DNA from: Thozetella sp. PMI_491
Lineage: Eukaryota > Ascomycota > Sordariomycetes > Chaetosphaeriales > Chaetosphaeriaceae
Assembly: GCA_021432635.1 (NCBI GenBank)
Contig: MU270031.1
Location: 436,118-500,117, forward strand
Direction of reading: 5' to 3'
Length of the DNA stretch: 64,000 nt
A program made the translations under genes and the position numbers. The stretch's first letter is position 1; every line of letters starts with the position of its first letter. This document shows positions 1 to 10,934 of this stretch, one piece after another. The notes under the pieces are model-generated. The model was not told the origin of the DNA. It did no database searches and was given only the letters and a program-made list of their open reading frames with translations.

Positions 1-127
1 GCTTCGAGAATGGCAGAGGACTGAGAGGGCTTGGAAGACGGACATGTATCTAGGAAAGCTTCTTAGATAAACACGTTTTGATTCATAAAGCAAAAAGCAG
101 ACACTGAACCTGCACGTTACTGTACTG
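1..127. mobile_element. Right end of a truncated inverted-repeat element
   Basis: Bases 100-127 (GACACTGAACCTGCACGTTA followed by CTGTACTG) match both ends of the complete element at 12537-13573, and the next bases are TA. The adjoining inner sequence also shares an ATAAAGC-like stretch with that element. The remainder lies beyond the left edge of the window, so neither length nor content can be given. Similarity is by eye only. Confidence 0.5.
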
Positions 128-1117
128 TATTAGCGTATTATGATGAAATTGTTAAGGGAGCAAGTAACGATGGATGCAAGCGAGAAAGCTGCACACTGTT
201 CTGGACCCATTATGCCCCACTCTACAAAATCTCTACATATCCTAAACTTGATAGTACAAAGGGCCAAAAAAGAAATAATGTCGATCGACAGCTAATAGAC
301 AGCTACGTTGATTATAGGTGTCAAGGTCGCGAGAACATTGGACAGCTGCAAGCGTTTGTTGATACGAAACCTGAAACGCCACTTGCAGGGGGTAAGGGGT
401 GTGGCGGAGGCTTGTGCTTGCATGTTCGGCTGATCGGCGCTCAACCATGGCTCCCTTGCGGCACGCATGAAGATCAAGCCTCCAAGGGCGCTAAAGGAAA
501 GATCAGACGGCGTCTGCTAGATATTATTAGGAGGGTACCAGAGCAGTCTATCACAAAGGGACAAAAGAACGATGTTCGGGAGCAAGCGCGAGACACAAAA
601 GAGAGACATCTGCGTGGCAGGGCGGCCTCTGGCGTGGTTGGGTGTCCCATTCGAGACAAGTCGATTCTTGACTAAATTAAGAATACCATTCATCTCCTCG
701 GGCATTGCCGTGCTAGGAGCTGTATAACATCGCGATCTCTAGGCTCCCCCCTTAAGGCAAAGCAAAGCAAAGCAGTTTATGTAGTGTGTGCTAAATCGAG
801 ACCCCGTGGGCCGACGGATCCCGTGCCGTGCAAGAAAGTAAGTCCCTTGTTCAACACAGGGAGAAGAACCGCTGGAGAACGCCGGATTGACGGTATCACT
901 TCCTTTCCTGTATCCCTGTATCCCTGTTGACGCCGTGCTCCCTGTAATATGCTGGCTAGATGAGTGTTGATGCATTGGGTGAAATGATGACAGTGTGCCT
1001 CTTCGCTGTTGCTCAAAGCAAAGCGGGTGATGTTGTTGAGCCCCCAGGCCTCGAGGAGCTCTTCCGAGTCCTAGGAGGCCCGGTTCCTTTCGCTCACACA
1101 AATCTAGGCCACGCTGC
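128..1117. other. Intergenic, 3' flank of the GH76 gene
   Basis: There is no recognisable gene. Short open frames on both strands lack family motifs. The part nearest 1117 should hold the 3' UTR of the minus-strand mannanase. Confidence 0.5.
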
Positions 1118-2676
1118 TCAATCACCGAGACTCATCCAACTGAACGTGCCGATGGCCGCGCTCAGAAGGATCATGGTTACAATGGCCGCACCGGCCTTAT
1201 CGCCTCCCGTGACCGGGCTGGTAACACGGTTGAGAGAGGACGACGAGCTGCCCGCGTTCGGGTCGCCGATGCTAGTACCGCCGGTCGTGTTCGTAACGGG
1301 AGCGGCCGCCTGGCCGATCAGGAGCGACGATACGGCGCCGAGCACATTCATCGTCTGGCCGGCGCCGATTGAGCCATCGAAAACCCCGGTGCTCCACTTG
1401 AAACCACATGTTCGCTGGTTGTCGCCGCCGGTGCACTGGGCGACGGCAGCCTCCGCTGACGTCTTGAGGACCGGAAGGATCGTGTCGGCCATGAAGGGAG
1501 CGATCTGAGTAGCGGTGGACAGCCATCGGGCAACGTAGCCCTTGAAGCTGTACATGTCGGTCGTGCAAGAGTTGTGGTCCTCGCAGGCAATCTCGTGGGC
1601 GATGCCTCCAGGGAAGAACACGTTGATGGTGGCGTTCAAGAGGTTGTCGATTCGGTCCTTCCAGATTTCGCTGCCGTTGGTGTAGTTGTACATGTAAGCA
1701 GCGCCGAGCAGGTAGACGCCGTTGTTGTACGAGAACTGCGCCCTGTTGATGTCAGTGCAGTTGTGCTCGATGTGCCCGCCGTCGTAGATGTTCCAGCTGT
1801 CGTCGATCAGCCCCACACCCTTGACCCAGTCCCAAGTCTTCTCGGCCCAGTCGGCGTAAGTATGGTTGTTGGTGTACCGCGCCAGGCGTGCGCCGAGGTT
1901 GAAGAAGCAGCCATTTGCAATGCCTGAGACGTTGTCAGTACGCGGTTAATCACGCCGCCGTCCCGAAGGACAAACTCACTGTTCTTGTAGTTGTAGCCGT
2001 TGTTGGTCAAGGGGATCTGCCACCGCAGGCCTCCGCCGCACGTGTCGTCGTGGCGGTCGGGGCTCGCCTGGGTGTTAAAGACGGCCTGGGCGAGAGAGAG
2101 CCACTGGGGCTGGTCCGAAGGCGGGTTCGGGAAGTTGTTCTCGGCGGCCAACATGGCCGTCATGCCCCAAAATCCCTGGTCATCGTTTCCGAGTGAGGCC
2201 GTGACGTTGGGCGGCATGTAGTCCTTGTTCGGACCAACCTGCCATAACAGGGCTTGCGTGATGAGGTCGTTGTACGAGGAATCACCCGTGAGATGGTAGT
2301 AGTCGATCAGCGTACCCCACATGGCACCACCCTCCCACCAGTAATAGTCACCCGCTGGAGGAGGACCGGGAAGGATGCCGGGCGTCTGGCCGCTCTCGTT
2401 TCCATGGTAGTAACTGAGCAAATCGCCGGCGAGCAGCTTGGCGCTGGCCTTGATGTCGGCTGCGGACGAGGTCAGCGAGAGCCTTCTCCAAGGGACAAGT
2501 GAAATAGAAAAGAAGAAGCGCTTGCAACATCCAGGTCGATCCCACGGCGAGGTAACGGGGGTCGTGGGGAAGCCAGGAGGGGCCTACGAACCGTCAGTTG
2601 CGATGCTGAGAGCGGCGTTGGCTACGCTGCCGACCGCCAATCCGGCGGCGGCCACTCGGGGTAATGAAGGAAGCAT
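1118..2676 (-). CDS. GH76 GPI-anchored mannan endo-1,6-alpha-mannosidase (DFG5/DCW1 family)
   Basis: Three exons: 2676-2592, 2459-1980 and 1923-1118, giving 456 aa. The family remodels or cross-links GPI glycoproteins into the fungal cell wall. An N-terminal signal peptide ([20 protein letters not shown]) is followed by the GH76 fold with the motifs [15 protein letters not shown] and GNDDQGFWG, which holds the paired catalytic aspartates, and later GGHIEHNC and FSYNNGVYL. Several NxT/NxS sequons occur. The C-terminus is a Ser-rich stretch and then a hydrophobic tail ending near AAIGTFSWM, as expected for a GPI signal. Intron 1 (2591-2460) and intron 2 (1979-1924, GTGAGT...CTCAG) restore the family's [15 protein letters not shown] junction. 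It is divergent from the FluG-like gene. A secreted, unanchored form is the main alternative. Confidence 0.93.
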
Positions 2677-4276
2677 GATTTGGTATGTGCAGTGCTGGTA
2701 GAGCGAACGACTAGGTGAGTGAGTAGGGAGGGACGAAGAACATAAAAACAAGGTAAAGACTGTGAGAGATGACTAGAGGTCGACCATCGAAGGTGACGCA
2801 GTGTGTGAGCTGTCCCTGCTGTCGAGAACAAAGGGAGGCGCGAGGACAGCGAGGGAAATATCAAGAGGGATGGCCTCCGGCCTACTAAAAACGATCCCGT
2901 CGATAAAAGGGGAAACAAGGAAGCATGTGCATTCGCGAATGAGATGCTGGGGTTGCACCGACAGGGAAGTGACCGGGGGCACGATCGAGGCTCTTTATTG
3001 TTGGTACTTTGCGTCTCCATCGCCTGGGTTACGGGCGGCCGCCGGCGGGCAGGCGAAAATACTAACAAATTGCGCACGGGTGGTTGGTACTTGCCAACCC
3101 ACCAATCCCTACCGCCGAGAGGCGTGGTCTGCAGGTGGATAAAAAAAACGCACTCCGGTTGGCCGACGTCCCTGGTTGGCCCCTGGGCCGAGATTCGACT
3201 TTAGAGCCGAGACTGAGCAATAATGTGCCTTTGAGGGGGGGTGAGAGGGGTGGCGGTGCAGATAAACGGGAATGGGGGCGGTTAGCGTGCTTGGGACGCT
3301 TGGCCTGCTTGCGCGGCCCTGGCCATATACTACGGAGCACATCAGGTTTTGCGTTGCTGGCCAAACAGTCTTTTGGGGTGGCCATTCGGCCTTGGCCTTG
3401 TGCGAGTCGTTGATGGCGGCTACGTGTCGCGGGCGCCAGGGCGTCTTGGGAGCCTAGCCAGCCCTAACTAGCTGCCCTGTCGTGTGTCATGATCGTCCTG
3501 TCCAAAGGTTTTAGTGTTTTCCTGGGCTGGAGTTAAAAATGTCGAGGGCGCCAAAGAGCATGGCAGCCACGGTACACCACGCCAATGTCCGGCCCACCCG
3601 GTGGAGACAAGGAGGCAGTTGTCAAAGGTCGGGCCTCCAAGGGCACTCCCTAGGGGCAGTCTAGGGGGAGTCACACAGTAAATGATGAAGGGAGCAGGAG
3701 GACCACCACCCCCTTTGTGCTCCGGGGTCCCTGCAATTTGTTCGACACAGCGCATGCTACCACAGAACAGCACCTCATTGCTGCCCGCAAATGGGCGGGG
3801 CGAAGTCCGGGATCCAGACCCAGGGCCAATTCATTCTAGAGAATGTGGAGGCCGTTCGGTGAAGTCCACGGCGAATCATCCGACCACCTTGGAATTCGAA
3901 ACATGGACAGGCTATCCATGCTTCTGCCGCCATCAGTACTGTAGTAGCACGAGAAGCAGCCACCAGGCGAGCGGCTAGCAAGAAGCTGCTTTGCATCCAC
4001 CGGAACGCCAAAACCCTTTTAATCCTTCTCCACCTGCGAGCAGCTGGTTGAATTAATACATTGCATTTTTGCTTGTTCTCCCCACATTCAAAATCTAATG
4101 CTTCGTCGGCCGCTGCAATGTTTGGATCATTAGATGGCGTGGTGCATCTACTGTATCCCTCGTGCTACCCTCGCCTGTTCACTGCTCACAGCACCCACGG
4201 TGGTATTTACCTCATCCCTTTGCTACGTGCCTGGTGATCAGATAAATGCTCTACCTTGAGTTGCATTTGACTTTGC

Positions 4277-4304
4277 CTTCTCTCTCTCCCCCTCTCTCTC
4301 CTTC
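4277..4304 (+). promoter_or_regulatory. CT-rich promoter tract
   Basis: An almost pure pyrimidine run (TCTCTCTCCCCCTCTCTCTC and flank) lies about 120 bp before the first upstream ATG at 4400 and 520 bp before the FluG-like start. Such tracts often precede transcription starts in filamentous fungi. Its assignment to this gene is inferred from position. Confidence 0.4.
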
Positions 4305-4399
4305 ATTCGGGAGGAAGACGCGCATTTAAGCTCGATTTAGCCAGACTTTTGTTGCCCCACATACCTATCTAGTCTCTTATCTCTATACCCATCTGAGCG

Positions 4400-4789
4400 A
4401 TGGATTCGATTCTTGGCGAGCATAGAATCAACAAGCAGCAAAGCCAGCAGCTCGCCGCAAATCCTCTGGCTCCTGATGCACCTGTAGACAAGAATAGACC
4501 TGAGACTCTGCTGTCTAACATTGACCGACCTGTGTCACACAGCCCCGAGAGCTGTCTTGTCCGAGCCTTCCTCAATTCCAGTGCAAAGTGGGCTGGCTCC
4601 CGCCCGCTCTTGCCACTGTTCGGGCCGACGTCATTCGATGAAGCGGCGGGGGAGCACACCACACCTTATAAGCTTTCACGGCGACCTCTGCTGACCCAAC
4701 CCCTTGAGCCTCTTCCAACATTGAACCGGCATATCGAACGAGAGAACCACGGATTTGACCGCGTTGGCCTACCAAGAAGATTAGACTAG
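4400..4789 (+). other. 129-codon upstream open frame in the leader of the FluG-like gene
   Basis: ATG at 4400 opens a 129-codon frame that ends with TAG at 4787-4789, 30 bp before the FluG-like ATG at 4820 and in the same frame. The product matches no family I know. FluG proteins normally begin close to the PIIDNHAHP motif, which argues that this is not an N-terminal extension. It may be a leader ORF, a small independent gene, or chance. Confidence 0.3.
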
Positions 4790-4819
4790 AAAACAAGAAG
4801 GCTAAGACGCATCTTCGCT

Positions 4820-7518
4820 ATGGCATCGTGGGTCGGTGGGCGCTCCACCGCCACGCCGTCGCAATTGGAGTCAGTAGTGCGTGCCATCCATAAGACACCC
4901 ATCATCGACAACCATGCGCACCCGCTACTCATCCGTGACGCCCTGAGCAAGTATCCACTCCTGTCCATCACCACTGAAGCAGGCGGCGAGGCTATCCACG
5001 CTGCCACCGCGTCTCTTGCCCACCTCCGCGGCGTCAAGCAGCTCGCCTCGGTCCTCAAGTGCGAGCCCACCTGGGAAGCCGTGGTTGCCGCCATCGAGCA
5101 GAAGCGTATTCACTCCCCCTGGGACTGGACGGCGCAATGCCTGGCCGGCATCGAGACCATCCTGGTGGATGATGGCCTGGACGACCCAGATGAGGCGCAG
5201 GAGTACTCATGGCACGACGACTACACCCGCAGTGAGTGCAAGCGCATCGTGCGGGTCGAGAAGGTGGCCGCCGTCACCATCGCCGAGCTGGGCGCGGCCG
5301 GAGACGGCTCTGATTCTGCTTCCGCAAGTGCCCTGGAGACCCTCTTCGACAAGGTGCTGGCCACGTTCACCGAACGAATCCAGACCGCCGTCGACGACCC
5401 CGAGGTCGTGGGCTTCAAGTCGGTCATCTGCTACCGCACTGGGCTAGACATTCCGGGACAGGTGAGCGTGGATGAGGCCCGTAAGGCGTTCGTAGACATG
5501 GCTGCCCAGTTCATAGACAACCATGGAAGTCTCGAGACTTTCAGCCGCCTCCAGCACGTACATCTAAATGATCTAATCGTCCACCGCACGGCGCAACTTA
5601 TTGCCAAATCGTCTCCGAAGAAGCCGCTCCAGTTTCACACGGGGCTCGGCGACAACGACATTACGCTTACGTCGGCCTCGCCAGCGCACTTGCAGGAGTT
5701 CATCCGCGCCTATCCAACCGTCCCTATCGTCTTGCTCCACGCTAGCTATCCGTTCATGCGCGAGGCCGGCTATCTCGCTACTGTCTACGACAACGTATAC
5801 GCCGACATTGGAGAAGTTTTCCCGTTCGTTAGCCAGGACGGACAGGAGCGTGTTGTCAGGCAGATCTTGGAGCTGTGCCCTTGGTCGAAGATCCTCTGGA
5901 GCACGGACGGGCATTGGTTCCCCGAGACGTACCTCTTGGCTATCATGCAAATGCGCGAAGTTCTTCAGACGGTCAGGTTGCCTATGAGTCCCAGACACTT
6001 CGTCGGCTAACAAAGGGGCAGGTTCTTCTTGAGTACATCCGAAAGGGCCATCTAGGATGGAGGGCTGCCGTCGAACTCGTACGCGACATCCTCTTTCACA
6101 ACTCGAACAAGCTCTACCACCTCGAGCTCGAGTTTGAGGAATTGGAAGAGGAAGTCGTAGAGAATGGGCAGATGGACCGCTATATCAGCGACTTGGAGCT
6201 CCTCGATATCTTCCTCCGTGACCAGCCGCGTCCCGATTTTGTGCAGATTCACTGGACCGACTACACGGCCAGCGTCCGCATGCGCATGGTGCCATTTCGA
6301 AAGTTCATTTCTCTGTTGAACGAAGGCAACCCGACTGACATTGGGGTCACGAAGGCCGCATTCGGCATTATCCAGAACGACTGGACCGTCCCTGGCACGA
6401 TAGCTACAGGGGAATACCGGCTGCACCCTGATTTCTCGTCGCTTAGGCGCGGCCCGATCGAGGGGCACATCAGCATGTACGGCGAGTTCCGGGAGAAGTC
6501 TGGCGCCGCTGTCAGCCTCTGCCCGCGCACACTTCTCCAGCGTGCCGTGGGTCTTGGCGCAGAGCACAAGCTCAGCTTCCTTCTCGGGTTCGAGGTGGAG
6601 TTCCTACTTTTGGACCGCCTCGACCGAGGCTCGCAGCCGACCCGCTACGCCACTCTTCAAACGGACGGCCATGCATGGTCCATGTCCCGCGCTGTCACCG
6701 ACCCCAAGCTGGCCAAGCTGCTAAAGAATATGGTCTCAACCCTGGAGGAGATGGACATATATGTCGAGCAAATCCACGCTGAGAGCGCCACGGGTCAGTT
6801 CGAACTCGTCCTGCCCCCACTTCCTCCAGTACAGGCTGTCGATACACTGCTGCACACCCGCGATGCCATGGCGGCCCTAGCCAGCGCGGCGGGATACCGT
6901 ATGACGCTGACCCCTAAGCCGTTCCCCATGATGTGTGGGACTGGTGCACACACTCACATGTCCATCTCATCGCCCAACGGGTCCAAGCCCGAGGTGTACC
7001 AAGCGTACTACGCGGGGGTCTTGAAGCACCTACGGGCAATCACAGCCTTCACGTATAGCAATCGCATGAGCTACGAGCGCGTCGCTGATGGCGTCTGGGC
7101 TGGAGGCCGGTGGGTGGCATGGGGCACTCAGAACCGCGAGACGGCGCTCCGCAAGATTGAGGACAGCCACTGGGAGCTCAAGTGCATGGATGGGCTCGCA
7201 AATCCCTATCTCGCCATGGCGGCCATACTGTTCGCGGGCATCCACGGCGTGGCCGCCCGTGAGAAGCTAGTCCAGGGCGACTGCGAGATCGATCCGGGTA
7301 ACCTGACCGAGAACGACCGGGCCGAGTTGCGCATCACCGAGATGCTACCTGCCAGTCTCGAGGAGGCGCTGGCTGCGCTCAAAGACAATGAGGATCTAGG
7401 CGAGTGGATGGGCCCAGAGGTAGTCGAGAAGTATGCTGCAGTCAAAGAGTTTGAGCTGAACTTCCTTGGGGGAATGTCAGACGAGGAACAGCGGCAGTGG
7501 ATCATGGAGCGATACTAA
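4820..7518 (+). CDS. FluG-like amidohydrolase/glutamine synthetase fusion protein
   Basis: Two exons, 4820-5971 and 6022-7518, give 882 aa, close to the roughly 865 aa of Aspergillus FluG. Residues 1 to about 384 form an amidohydrolase-2 domain with the metal-binding motif IIDNHAHPLL near residue 30 and TGLGDND and WSTDGHW later. Residues from about 430 to the end form a glutamine synthetase type I-like catalytic domain with GFEVEF, GTGAHTHMS, NRMSYERV and NPYLAMAAILFAG. The 50-bp intron (GTCAGG...GGGGCAG) avoids the stop at 6010 and keeps phase 0, giving VLQTVLLEY. In Aspergillus, FluG makes an extracellular signal for conidiation. Fungi also carry paralogues of unknown role, so developmental function is inferred. 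It is convergent with the DsbA-like gene, with a 144-bp gap. Confidence 0.88.
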
Positions 7519-7662
7519 GAGGAGCATGCTGAGTAAAGTAGCTTCTGTCATTAAACATAGAGCTCTCGGAAGCCAAGGGGAGTAGGTTTGAGCTCTTGGA
7601 TGTTTCTCAAAATGGGTAGCAATCGCACAAGATTCAGTGTAGGCATCCCTTAGCCCTGCCTG

Positions 7663-8453
7663 TCAAGAGCTCTCCTTCGCTATTGCCGTAAGCGTCTTTA
7701 CGTAGTCTTCGATCTCCTTCGCCCCGACTAGCGTGAAATCCCGCCGCTTCCCCTCTACCACGATGTACGGCACGCTGTCTATACCATTCATCGCCGACTC
7801 TCTGATGGCGCTCTTGACATCGGCAAGTCCCTCGCTCTCGTCCTCCACTACGGCCTTCGCTTCGTCCTCGTCGATACCCGCCTCCACACATGCAGCCAGC
7901 AGCGTTTCGGTACTGCTGGGGCTCTTCTCCTGTTCAAAGTACGTCCGGTACAGCGCATCGACGATCCGGTTTGCCGTCTCGGCGCCCTTGCTCTCCTGGA
8001 AGTGCTGCAGCACGCGGTGCGCATGGAGCGTGTTGGCGACGGTGCCCGTGAATTTGAAGTCAATGCCCAGCGGTGCGCCGTATGAACGCATGACGGTGAC
8101 GAACATGTCCATCTTTTCATCTGCACCCTGGAACTTGGTGTCGCGCATCCATGCGTACTTATCCTCGCCCGGCCCGGCGGGGAAGGTGGGGTAGAGCTGG
8201 TACGGCAGGAACTTGACCGCGAAAGTCACCTTGGACGAGATGGCCGGGTCTGATCGCACTTGAGAGAGTGCGGCATCCAGACGGCGCTTGGCGATGTAGG
8301 TCCTGGTGTTCTGTGAGGCTCCGGCCGACTACGAAAAGGGGAAGCGTGTGACGGGGGCAGGGCAGGGCATGAACGATGGAGAGGGTAAAAGGATAGGCTT
8401 ACTTACCAGGGACATACGGTGTCTAGCGTAAAAGATATCACAGAGTTATACAT
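7663..8453 (-). CDS. DsbA-fold (FrnE/HCCA isomerase-like) thioredoxin family protein
   Basis: Two exons, 8453-8407 and 8302-7663, give 228 aa. The first exon (MYNSVISFTLDTVCPW) joins across a 104-bp intron (GTAAGT...CACCAG) to TYIAKRRLDAAL. This gives the active-site sequence CPWT (Cys14) in place of CxxC. Family hallmarks follow: a helical insert with ANTLHAHRVLQHF, and the cis-Pro strand GIDSVPYIVVEGKR. Such proteins act as cytosolic thiol oxidoreductases, glutathione-linked isomerases or polyketide accessory enzymes. With one Cys, a disulfide-exchange role would be monothiol. The substrate is unknown. A second acceptor 7 bp upstream gives a wrong frame and loses the motif. Confidence 0.82.
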
Positions 8454-9393
8454 GATGTGCGAGGTGGTTCAGTACTTCGCTGAACTCAGTCGTAAACTTG
8501 CCTACCGGTGGTTGATGCCGGAAAGTTCGTGGCAACGAGCTGCTGACTACTGCCCTAGATGTAGATCTTCAGGTGATGGCGTCGTTGGCTCCGTTCGACC
8601 GCAAAGCACCACATCGGACTAAAGGCCGGCCCTCCCAACTGTTTTCGTACCTTCTACCACCCCCCTTTTGTATTATCTGTTCTTGGACATCCATGTCTAG
8701 CTTGTCTTGTTTAAAAGCATTGACATACAACTACCTAGGTAGTAAATGGTATGTGTCTATACATTTTTGTCCATGTTCTCGGTATTGTGACAGCGCGAGG
8801 ATACCGAACCTCCGGAAAACATAAAAAGAAATGATACAAAGGATGCAAAAACGTGCAAGACATTCCCGCGCCCTTGCGAGTCTAGAGCTACATCTTCGGT
8901 TTCTTGTTATAGCATCTCGAAGGTCGGGTGGACTGGGTAAGGGTCCTCAAGGGTTAGGGTACCACTGATGTTCCCCACGTTTTGGTTCGCCCCTGCCGGC
9001 CACGCTTTGCCGCAACGCAATCGCCCGCTGCAGGGGTCCATCATTCACCAATCAGAGTCGGGACGCCGGCCCCAGTCAATGGGCTGACGGTAGTTTTGGC
9101 TGAGCTGTCCTCAAAAAAAGCCACATGCTTTGGGATGGTTCCCGGCCCAAGCAAAGGCATACGACGACCTCTTCCACGACGACATACCTGGTTGGCAAAT
9201 TTGACTCGACACCAATTGGCTGGCACGACACACGACAAAATACACAGTCGACGCAGAAAGCCAATGCGGTAGAGTCCTGTGACATCCTTAGCCCGGGTGC
9301 TTGCAGAAGACCGTGGCACGGAATTGAGCAGATCGCTTTTGTCACCTTCACCGGGTTCTGCTTTTGCGCCTGCGACCCCGAACCGCCGACAAG
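8454..9393. other. Divergent intergenic region
   Basis: Promoter region shared by the DsbA-like gene (-) and the Erv41 gene (+). It contains the palindrome CTACCTAGGTAG at 8731-8742. I see no gene. Confidence 0.5.
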
Positions 9394-10679
9394 ATGATGA
9401 ACGGCTACGAGAAGCACGAGCTGGACGAGGATCCATTCGCCCCCAAGCAGGGCAGCATTGTCAGCGCGTTTGATGCCTTCTGTGCGTTCGCCCCCTTCTT
9501 CCCGTTCCCGGCCTCAGCGACACGAGTCGTGCCCTCAACTCCCTCCATAGCTAACACTCACTCGTTCCAGCTAAGTCAAAACCCCAATATGTCACACGCA
9601 CATCCGACGGCGGGAAATGGACGGTAGCCATGATCGTCATTTCCCTGGTGCTATTCTGGTCCGAGCTCTCACGGTGGTGGCGGGGCAGTGAGACGCACAC
9701 CTTCGAGGTCGAGAAGGGAGTGGGCCACATCATGCAGATCAACCTGGACATTGTCGTTCGCATGAAGTGCAACGACTTGCATATCAACGTCCAGGACGCC
9801 GCTGGCGACCGCATTCTGGCCGGAACCAAGCTCACTCGCGACCCGACCAACTGGTCTCAGTGGGTCGACGGCAAGGGCGTCCACAAGCTGGGGAGAGACT
9901 CGAACGGCCGCGTGATCACGGGTGAGGGGTACACTGCTGGGTCGCATGACGAGGGTTTCGGCGAGGAGCACATTCACGATATCGTCGCGCTTGGCTTGCG
10001 CCGCGCGCGCTGGGGGAAGACGCCGCGGCTTTGGGGAGCCGAGGGCGACAGCTGCCGCCTCTACGGCAGCCTGGATCTGAACCGGGTGCAAGGAGATTTC
10101 CATATTACGGCTAGGGGACATGGTTATATGGAGTTTGGTGAACATCTTGACCACAATGGTAAGTTCGCACATGCCAAGATTTCTAAGCCACAGAGCCGGT
10201 GCTGACGAGACTCAGCCTTCAACTTCTCCCACATCATCTCCGAATTCTCCTACGGCCCCTTCCTCCCCTCACTCGTTAACCCGCTCGACCGCACCGTGAA
10301 CACGGCTTCGTCACACTTCTACAAGTTCCAATACTTTATGTCGGTCGTGCCGACCACCTACCGGGTTGGCGCGTCGTCATCGTCCAACGCCATCCACACT
10401 AACCAGTACGCCGTGACGGAACAGAGCACCGAGATCAACGAGCGCACGATCCCGGGCATCTTCTTCAAATACGATATCGAGCCGATTCTGCTCAACATCG
10501 TCGAGGACCGCGACAGCTTCTTCGTTTTCCTCGTCAAGGTTGTCAACATTATCAGTGGCGCCCTTGTTGCCGGCCACTGGTGCTTTACCCTCAGCGACTG
10601 GTTCAAGGAGGTGGTCGGGAAGAGGAGGCGCGTGCGGAGCGAGGGTATGCTGGGAACAAAGGGAGGGCATTTCGAATAG
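9394..10679 (+). CDS. ERV41: Erv41-like ER-Golgi cargo receptor subunit (ERGIC2 family)
   Basis: Three exons, 9394-9481, 9571-10158 and 10216-10679, give 379 aa. Erv41 pairs with Erv46 in COPII/COPI vesicles cycling between ER and Golgi. A short cytosolic N-terminus contains SAFDAFSKSKPQYVTRTSDGGKWT. It is followed by a first membrane span (VAMIVISLVLFWSELSRWW), a long lumenal domain with the family motifs VGHIMQINLDIVV, GDFHITARGHG, FNFSHIISEFSYGPFLPSLVNPLD and PGIFFKYDIEPI, and a second membrane span (FFVFLVKVVNIISGALVAG) with a short cytosolic tail. Splice joins FS|KSK and HN|AFNF restore the family sequence. Erv46 is longer and Cys-rich, so Erv41 is favoured. Confidence 0.93.
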
Positions 10680-10934
10680 ACAAAAGCAAGCACATGCGAG
10701 CACGAGACCAGTCGTGGCACGGCATTCGGCTAATGGGAACAGTGGACTACCGGCGTGGGTGTGTACATATCTTGCTTGTATTTCTGGAAACTTTCGACTA
10801 TACCACGTCGGCGACATCGCCGGAGCGTTCACAATTGAAATTAACGTTTCTAAGAAGCAGTTTGCAGTCTCTCGGGCATTTGTGTTCATGGGCTTGGCGA
10901 GACGGGTCGAGAGGTAAGCAGCCTCACGTCCTCT

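Larger units (their letters stand above)
2677..4819. other. Long divergent intergenic region
   Basis: This separates the divergent GH76 and FluG-like genes and should hold both promoters. It carries a CT-rich tract at 4277-4304, typical of fungal core promoters, and an open frame at 4400-4789 that is reported separately. Nothing else is recognisable. Confidence 0.6.

Noticed and set aside
960..1508. 182-codon plus-strand frame
   Set aside because: It is the antisense shadow of exon 3 of the GH76 gene.
5972..6010. Unspliced end of the FluG-like amidohydrolase domain as a separate protein
   Set aside because: A good 50-bp intron restores the fusion with the glutamine synthetase domain known from FluG proteins.
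8945..8965. Telomere-like TTAGGG
   Set aside because: Only one unit with a partial neighbour. No array.
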